Below are positions 25,310 through 30,000 of a stretch of 30,000 bases of DNA, in pieces. Source of the stretch: Prorocentrum cordatum. Its lineage: Eukaryota; Sar; Dinophyceae; Prorocentrales; Prorocentraceae. Position 1 is the first letter of the stretch; every line of letters begins with the position of its first letter. The notes beneath the pieces are model-generated. The model was not told the DNA's origin. It made no database searches and saw only the letters and a program-made list of their open reading frames with translations. Position numbers and translations under genes: made by a program. The DNA lies in NCBI GenBank assembly GCA_963575745.1, contig CAUYUJ010008080.1, positions 465,459 to 495,458 on the forward strand, in the 5' to 3' direction.

Positions 25310-25418
25310 TCGAAACTGCGTCGAACGTCCGTCGATCCGAATCGACCTCAAATCGAACCTGAGTCGAGCCTGGGCCGAACTTGAATCGAACTGGGGTCAA
25401 ACTAGAGTCGAACTGATC
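25310..25418 (+). repeat. 11-bp tandem array, TCGAACYTGRG
   Basis: Ten units, nine of exactly 11 bases and one of 10, each starting TCGA/CCGA/TCAA. The period is close to one helical turn. The preceding 200 bases are rich in AACACGT/ACGTGTT words. Confidence 0.9.
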
Positions 25419-26003
25419 CGTCAGGTGGGCCCCAGGAAAGCGGCTCCCCCAAACGAGCATCAAAAGAGAAGGCGCGAACGAAAAGCGGGGGGCGGGGGCC
25501 CGCCGAAGTGCGCTCGCCGACGCCGCGGCGCATCGAGGCCGACGGCGGGGTCGCCGTCTCAACGGGTGCAGGGTGTGCGACCGCAGACCGAGCGCGGAGC
25601 GACACGGGGACGAGAGGGGTACGACCGGCGGGGAAGGCGGCAAAAGGGGGAGACGACCGGGCAGGTGCTCGCGAGGGCGCTTCCTCCAAGTGCCCTCTAT
25701 GGCACACCACGCAGTTCGAGAAACTCCAAGCTTGTACCGAGGGGTGCAGACGACCGAGGGCAAGAGAGAGAGAGAGGAACGGGAGCGGACGACGAGACAG
25801 CAACTGGCACAGGCGGGCATGATACAACAACGGCAACACTTCTCTCGCATACTCGCGTAAACCATCACATGAATCCTGACCTCAGAATTCCGGTGAACAT
25901 CTCTACTTCATATACTGCACGCGAGGGGGAAAGGAAGGGGGAAGCATCAACCGCATCAGCAGGGATCGGGGGCGACGGGAAAAAAAGAGAGGTAGCGAAA
26001 TAA
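25419..26003 (+). CDS. Open frame on both strands, doubtful gene
   Basis: The plus frame (open from 25305) reads RQVGPRKAAPPNEHQKRRRE, KLVPRGADDRGQERERGTGA, NHHMNPDLRIPVNISTSYTA, EGERKGEASTASAGIGGDGK. The minus strand is open for 251 codons over much of the same region. No splice-site support. Listed so the stretch is not left blank. Confidence 0.2.
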   Translation, partial: RQVGPRKAAPPNEHQKRRRERKAGGGGPPKCARRRRGASRPTAGSPSQRVQGVRPQTERGATRGREGYDRRGRRQKGETTGQVLARALPPSALYGTPRSSRNSKLVPRGADDRGQERERGTGADDETATGTGGHDTTTATLLSHTRVNHHMNPDLRIPVNISTSYTAREGERKGEASTASAGIGGDGKKREVAK

Positions 26004-26066
26004 ACGCGGCAAAGACAGAGCGGGCTAGGAGGGACAGCGGCGAGCCCGTGTTCCGGCTCTCGGGCA

Positions 26067-26216
26067 TCAACTCTCGCGGAGCATGCTTTCTGTTAAAGTG
26101 ATGTCGATGAAGCAGAACATGTTGCAGCAGATCCACGCGAACAGATGCGAGGAGGAGTAGAGCTGATTTGGCTTCGAGGCCGCGCCACCGACCACTAGGG
26201 GGTTCGGGAAGAAGGC
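26067..26216 (-). CDS. Probable terminal exon with a hydrophobic segment (49 residues)
   Basis: The minus strand reads AFFPNPLVVGGAASKPNQLY, SSSHLFAWICCNMFCFIDIT, LTESMLRES, stop TGA at 26069-26067. Codons in the middle are strikingly GC-ending (TGG ATC TGC TGC AAC ATG TTC TGC TTC ATC GAC ATC). The segment LFAWICCNMFCFIDITL could be a membrane helix. An in-frame TAA sits four codons upstream, so the exon must start at the AAG|GCC acceptor (26217/26216). The minus frame at 26195-26687 is a likely upstream exon, but its donor is not pinned down. Confidence 0.4.
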   Translation of the reverse strand, partial: AFFPNPLVVGGAASKPNQLYSSSHLFAWICCNMFCFIDITLTESMLRES

Positions 26217-26687
26217 CTTCCATTATCCACAGCTGCTGGCCAAATCATTTTCGCCGCCATTCTCCCGCAGAGGTGGTCCTGGCCTCCCTCGAGCCGTCCT
26301 GGCGAATACTGGGACGACGACGGGCTCCTCTCGGAGCGGTCCCGACCACATTCAAACCATCCTAGCAAATCCACCGGCGACGACGAGCTCCTGCTGGATC
26401 GATCCTGACTACATGTGGTCACTCCCGGCAAAACGAGCGGGGACGACGAGCCTCTGGAGGATCGATCCTGACCATATTCGAGCACCCCTGACAAAGTCAG
26501 CACCGACAACGAGCCTCCGAAGAGGCGATCCTGTCCGCACTCAATTTCTTCCACTGCGTCCGTCACCAGAGTAGCCTGTCTCTGTGCAACCTCACCCCAC
26601 TCTCCGCTTCCGTCGCAAGTCGTCATCGAAGGACATGGCGCGTAGCCAGTGCCGAACTTGGTGTAGACAGAGTCGGACTTGAGACAG
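26195..26687 (-). CDS. Exon with 21-residue repeats, unknown product
   Basis: The acceptor CCTGACCCCAG|C places the start at 26687. The frame reads CLKSDSVYTKFGTGYAPCPS, MTTCDGSGEWGEVAQRQATL, then four 21-residue repeats (GQDRLFGGSLSVLTLSGVLE, GQDRSSRGSSSPLVLPGVTT, SQDRSSRSSSSPVDLLGWFE, GRDRSERSPSSSQYSPGRLE) and a start of a fifth. The DNA period is exactly 63 (26275, 26338, 26401, 26464, 26527), and conserved Gln-Asp-Arg positions vary mainly at third bases. The frame runs open to 26195. A donor near the repeats must exist if it joins 26216. No domain recognised. Confidence 0.45.
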
Positions 26688-26824
26688 CTGGGGTCAGGGG
26701 CGGCGATGGTATGCCGATGCGGAGGAAGCGCAGTCATTTTCAACGTCACAAATCGAGAGCCCGAAATCAGTGTCCAGCGCGGAGAGCAATCCTCCAGGAT
26801 CGTTGTCACTAGCCGATGCGACAC

Positions 26825-27026
26825 TGATGCAGAAGCTCCCCAGAGCCGATGATGTCGATGTAGAACCCCTCGAGGACCGCTCCATGGCCATCGTCGCCCA
26901 AGCGCGGGAGTAAGGTGAGTGCATGAAGAGGTTCCAATATGCTTTCCGAAGTGCAACCACGGCGAACCAGCCGGGAAGCCCACACCGCTACTAGCGCCTT
27001 CCCGACACTAAATTTATGATCAGAGT
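26825..27026 (-). CDS. Exon joined in phase to 26687, unknown product
   Basis: From the acceptor TTCGTTGAG|AC (27027/27026) the minus frame reads SDHKFSVGKALVAVWASRLV, RRGCTSESILEPLHALTLLP, RLGDDGHGAVLEGFYIDIIG, SGELLH, ending at GCATCA|GTGTCG (26825/26824). Phase 2 here and one leading base in the next exon give an uninterrupted join across a 137-base GT-AG intron. Codons such as TTC TAC ATC GAC ATC ATC GGC support coding. Another frame is also open through part of the exon (NLFMHSPYSRAWATMAMERS), a caution. Confidence 0.42.
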
Positions 27027-27030
27027 CTCA

Positions 27031-27244
27031 ACGAATGGCAAGCAATGTGCATGGCAGTGATCTCCTCAGTGCACTCCCCTGCAAGCAAGACGAGGCCAAG
27101 ATTCGCTGCGGGAGTAGCCTGCACCGGACTGTCCAGACTCCCTCGCCGCACCGCCCAAAAGCAGAGCACGCACGTCGGATAACATGCCAAGGGGATCGGG
27201 GCAACACTGACACCCGAAGGTGCGGACGCTTGCCAGACGCACAT
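27031..27244 (-). CDS. Upstream exon or start of the same gene
   Basis: The minus frame from ATG at 27244 reads MCVWQASAPSGVSVAPIPLA, CYPTCVLCFWAVRRGSLDSP, VQATPAANLGLVLLAGECTE, EITAMHIACHSLRL. It stops at TGA where the next exon begins in another frame, so a donor must lie inside. GGGA|GTCTGG and GACA|GTCCGG are in the needed phase. Five cysteines; no signal peptide that I would trust. Confidence 0.33.
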
Positions 27245-27695
27245 GCAACATGGCTCGAGCTAAACAGTGCTTCGTTTGCGCTCTGTGTTCGCGTTCCTTC
27301 GTTATGCCTTCGTTCTGCCTTTGCGGCGAAACAGCATCAAAACGAGCACGGTCCACAAAATCGCCAAAACACCGTTTAGCCCGAGCCCTGAGATGCAATG
27401 CGGTAGCTAGTGAGACAAGGAGGAGGCTGGCGTGCCCTCGGAGGAGGTTCGAGGAGGAGAAGCTCGACCTCGGGCGGCATCGGGCCTCGTTCGTTGTCGC
27501 GCGGACGTTCGCCAGCTGCTGTGGTGGCTGACGGATCCTCGCCAGCTGGCCCCGCCGCGGTGCGAGACCGCGCCAGCGCAGGTCCTTTCGTGAGCGCGCG
27601 CGTGCGCGTGCCGCTGGGCGTGCGGAGAAGGAAGGGCCCAATGTTCAAAGCTTGGCTAAGGAGGAGCCGCACACGAAGTATCAACATGCACTTTT
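27245..27695. other. Stretch without a clear gene
   Basis: Several open frames on both strands (for example RARFDAVSPQRQNEGITKER on minus), none with splice support or strong codon bias. No repeats of note. Confidence 0.4.
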
Positions 27696-27829
27696 GGAAG
27701 TCTGCGCAGATTTCTTGGGTCGGCGCTGAAGGCCCGCTTACCTGGTGCGCGGAGCGCGTCGGGAGGTGCGCCGAAGGCGCCGCCAGGGGGCATCCTGCGC
27801 CGACCCAGGACATCCGCGCGGACATCCTC
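27696..27829. repeat. Foldback element F4
   Basis: The left arm TCTGCGCAGATTTCTTGGGT plus CGGCGC pairs with the right arm GCGCCGACCCAGGACATCCG plus CGCGGA over about 38 bases. Internal GCGCGGAGCGCG and GGCGCCGCC hairpin pieces. Same arm core as F1-F3. Confidence 0.9.
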
Positions 27830-27894
27830 ACAGTTTCCCCCACCCGGTGCCTGCCCTTGGGGGCTCCAACTTGTCTCATCTATGGTCATTGCTT

Positions 27895-28085
27895 CGGCGC
27901 GCGTGGCCTTCGGCTGGCGCCCAGGTGGTGGGAGCCCGTGGACGCCTCGAAGGTGCCTCGTGTGGGGCAGGTGGGCTCCGCCTGGTGCCCGTCCGTGGGC
28001 GCCTCGTGGGCGCCTTTGGCGCTTGGTGGCCGTGCCGAGGTTTCGCCTGGTGCCCGCCTGGGGGCACCCCGTGGGCGCCTCGTGC
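27895..28085. repeat. Degenerate GTGGGCGCCTCGTG repeats
   Basis: GCCTGGTGCCCG and GTGGGCGCCTYGTG words recur three or more times with irregular spacing up to the TG tract. Confidence 0.65.
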
Positions 28086-28102
28086 GTTGTGTCTGTGTGC
28101 GT

Positions 28103-28177
<75 letters not shown>

Positions 28178-28239
28178 CGTGTGTGTGTGTACATGTGGTT
28201 GTGTATGTGTGTGTGCGTGCGTGTGTGCGTGTGCGTACG

Positions 28240-28275
<36 letters not shown>

Positions 28276-28390
28276 TGTGTGTGTGTGTGTGTGTATCTGT
28301 GTGTGTGTGTCTGTGTGTGTGTGAGTGTGTGTGTGTGTGTGAGAGGTGTGTGTGTGTGTGTGTCTGTGTGTGTGTCTGTGTGTGCACTTC
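28085..28390. repeat. (TG)n microsatellite with TGCG variants
   Basis: About 300 bases. Pure TG for about 35 copies (28103-28172), then a GTGC run (28230-28275), then TG with TCTG/TATC interruptions. Z-DNA-prone. Long Cys/Val or His/Thr frames are artefacts. Confidence 0.96.
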
Positions 28391-28524
28391 CTCTCTCTCA
28401 CGTTTCGACCCCGTTCGGGGTTGCTGTGGCGTCGCCGTTCCGCCCCGTCCTCCGCCACAACCAGCCTGCTGCGGCCGCCTGCCTCTCCTGCTCCCAGCCT
28501 TCCTGGCCCTCACTGCCCACGAGC

Positions 28525-28622
28525 TGCCGCACTGCACTGCCCTCACTGCCGTACTGCCCCGCACTGCCCTCACTGCCTTACTGCCCTGCACTGCGCTGCC
28601 CTGCACTGCCCACTGCCCCGGT
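28525..28622. repeat. ACTGCC minisatellite
   Basis: CAC TGC C-type words every 6-15 bases, about twelve copies. Confidence 0.8.
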
Positions 28623-28629
28623 CCTCTGC

Positions 28630-29275
28630 CGCTGCAGCCGGCCCCACTGCGCCACGCTTTTGGCCTCGGCCTGCTACTGGCCGCACTGCCTCCCTGTCCT
28701 CGGCATGGGCTTATCACCCCTCGCCAGCTTCCCCCTCCTTTTCCCCCTCCCCGCGTTCCCCTCGAAACTGTCCCCTCGCGAGTGCTGCTGTCGGATCACC
28801 TATGCGTAAATGTGGCTCCTCCGTGCTGGCCGGGCCCGCGCGCCTCGCTTTGCTTGACCTTCACTACGCCGCGTCGCCGCGCGCGTGGCAGCGACGCGTA
28901 TATGTGTGCGCGTGTCCCGAGGCTCTCAGCTCGCACCGCATAGTGTACAGTGAGTAGCTTGCACCACCTAGCTTGCACCACATAGCCAACTTACGCTGCA
29001 TACGTGTCACAACATTGCTTGCACTTCCGCAGCGCAATACGTAACTTACTGGTTGGAGTCCACGCTCACTAGCATATGTTCATGCATTAGTTCTCGATGG
29101 CTGCGTCAGGGAGGGGTAGGGGCCTCGAGAAGGATGCGCAGGCCGAAGAGGAGCGCACCAATCCAATTCAATCCATTTCGGCCCAGTCAAGCCCAACCCA
29201 ACTCAATCCACCTCACCTCGGATCATCACCTCCGCCGTTTTCTCGTGTTCCGCTGTCATTTATCACTCTCGCTGC
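28630..29275. other. Stretch without a gene
   Basis: Unique sequence. TAGCTTGCACCAC is repeated at about 28957 and 28970 and echoed later (TTGCTTGCAC), and a CCAAT/CAATCCA-rich stretch lies at 29155-29215. No coding or RNA evidence. Confidence 0.5.
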
Positions 29276-29289
29276 CCCGCACCAACCTC

Positions 29290-29458
29290 CCTCTCCTCCT
29301 CCTCCTCCTTCTCCTCCTCCTCCTCCTCCTCAACCTCCTCGTCCTTCTTTCGGTATTGCCCCGTCCCCGTTCTGGTCCACGGTCTTGTCCACCTCACCTC
29401 CTCATCCTCCTCGTCTTCCTCCTCCTCCTCCTCCTCCTCCTCCTCTTCCTCGTCCTAC
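29290..29458. repeat. (TCC)n-rich tract
   Basis: Two TCC runs (29296-29342 and 29397-29455) with a unique spacer. Confidence 0.94.
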
Positions 29459-29764
<306 letters not shown>

Positions 29765-29948
29765 CCTTTCGCACTTGCCGCCTCCGATTGCAGCCAGCTA
29801 GATACACGACAGGCCATCTCAGGAGCGGCAAGCTGCTTGCACCAAGGAGCGGAAGCCGTGGCGACGAAGGGCGGCCGAGGAAGAACGAGGCGAACCCAAC
29901 CAGAGGCTCGAGTCGAGCCCAGCGCTCAGACAGGCTCCCCTCGCCTCC

Positions 29949-29994
29949 TCATTACTCCGTACTCCTCCTCCTCCTCCTCCTCCTCCTCCTGTCC
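29949..29994. repeat. (TCC)n microsatellite at window end
   Basis: CTCCTCC run, about 14 triplets, running nearly to the edge. Confidence 0.93.
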
Positions 29995-30000
29995 TCTTCC

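Noticed and set aside
27656-28943. Open frames of about 350 codons on both strands across the TG tract
   Set aside because: They are translations of (TG)n and GTGC repeats (Cys-Val, His-Thr). Length comes from the repeat having no stop codons.

Overview
The window looks like nuclear DNA of a eukaryote with a very large, GC-rich, gene-poor genome. A dinoflagellate is my best guess. The reasons are long trinucleotide and dinucleotide microsatellites, layered minisatellites, many short foldback (inverted-repeat) elements, no intact gene of ordinary length, and coding sense only in short exon-like pieces with GC-ending codons. A species name would be a guess. I see no rRNA, tRNA, CRISPR array, prokaryotic operon, virus gene or complete transposase or reverse transcriptase.

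Layout. 1-1425: GGA tract and a frameshifted gene remnant. 1396-2690: an 83-bp tandem element followed by a 90-99 bp array. 3.2-7.1 kb: CCCAAGAGGCC-type clusters, GGA/TCC tracts, a second 83-bp element, and minus-strand exon candidates at 4714-4977 and 7231-7513. 8.1-14.6 kb: a dense nest of foldback elements, one of them bounded by a perfect 16-bp direct repeat like a target-site duplication. The same stretch holds a dispersed repeat (family E, five copies) and an AT-rich repeat inserted into one E copy. 14.6-16.9 kb: a satellite block made of (GAC)n tracts and a GC-rich ~143-bp unit, bracketed by two related minisatellites in opposite orientation. 17-21 kb: CT, GGATT and ATC repeats and an ~830-bp segmental duplication. 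21-27.3 kb: the most gene-like part, with minus-strand exon candidates at 21.1, 23.0-23.6 and 26.07-27.24 kb. The last can be read as a multi-exon gene. 27.7-30 kb: another foldback element, then a long TG tract, an ACTGCC minisatellite and a very long (ATC)n array.

Coding calls are tentative. In DNA this rich in GC, several frames can look protein-like at once, and most of the long open frames here are translations of simple repeats. I weighted splice-site context, phase agreement between neighbouring exons, codon third-position bias and in-frame repeats. No protein was recognised with confidence, so no gene symbols are given. I did not find a complete new biological system. The most novel content is the set of repeat families, described separately below.
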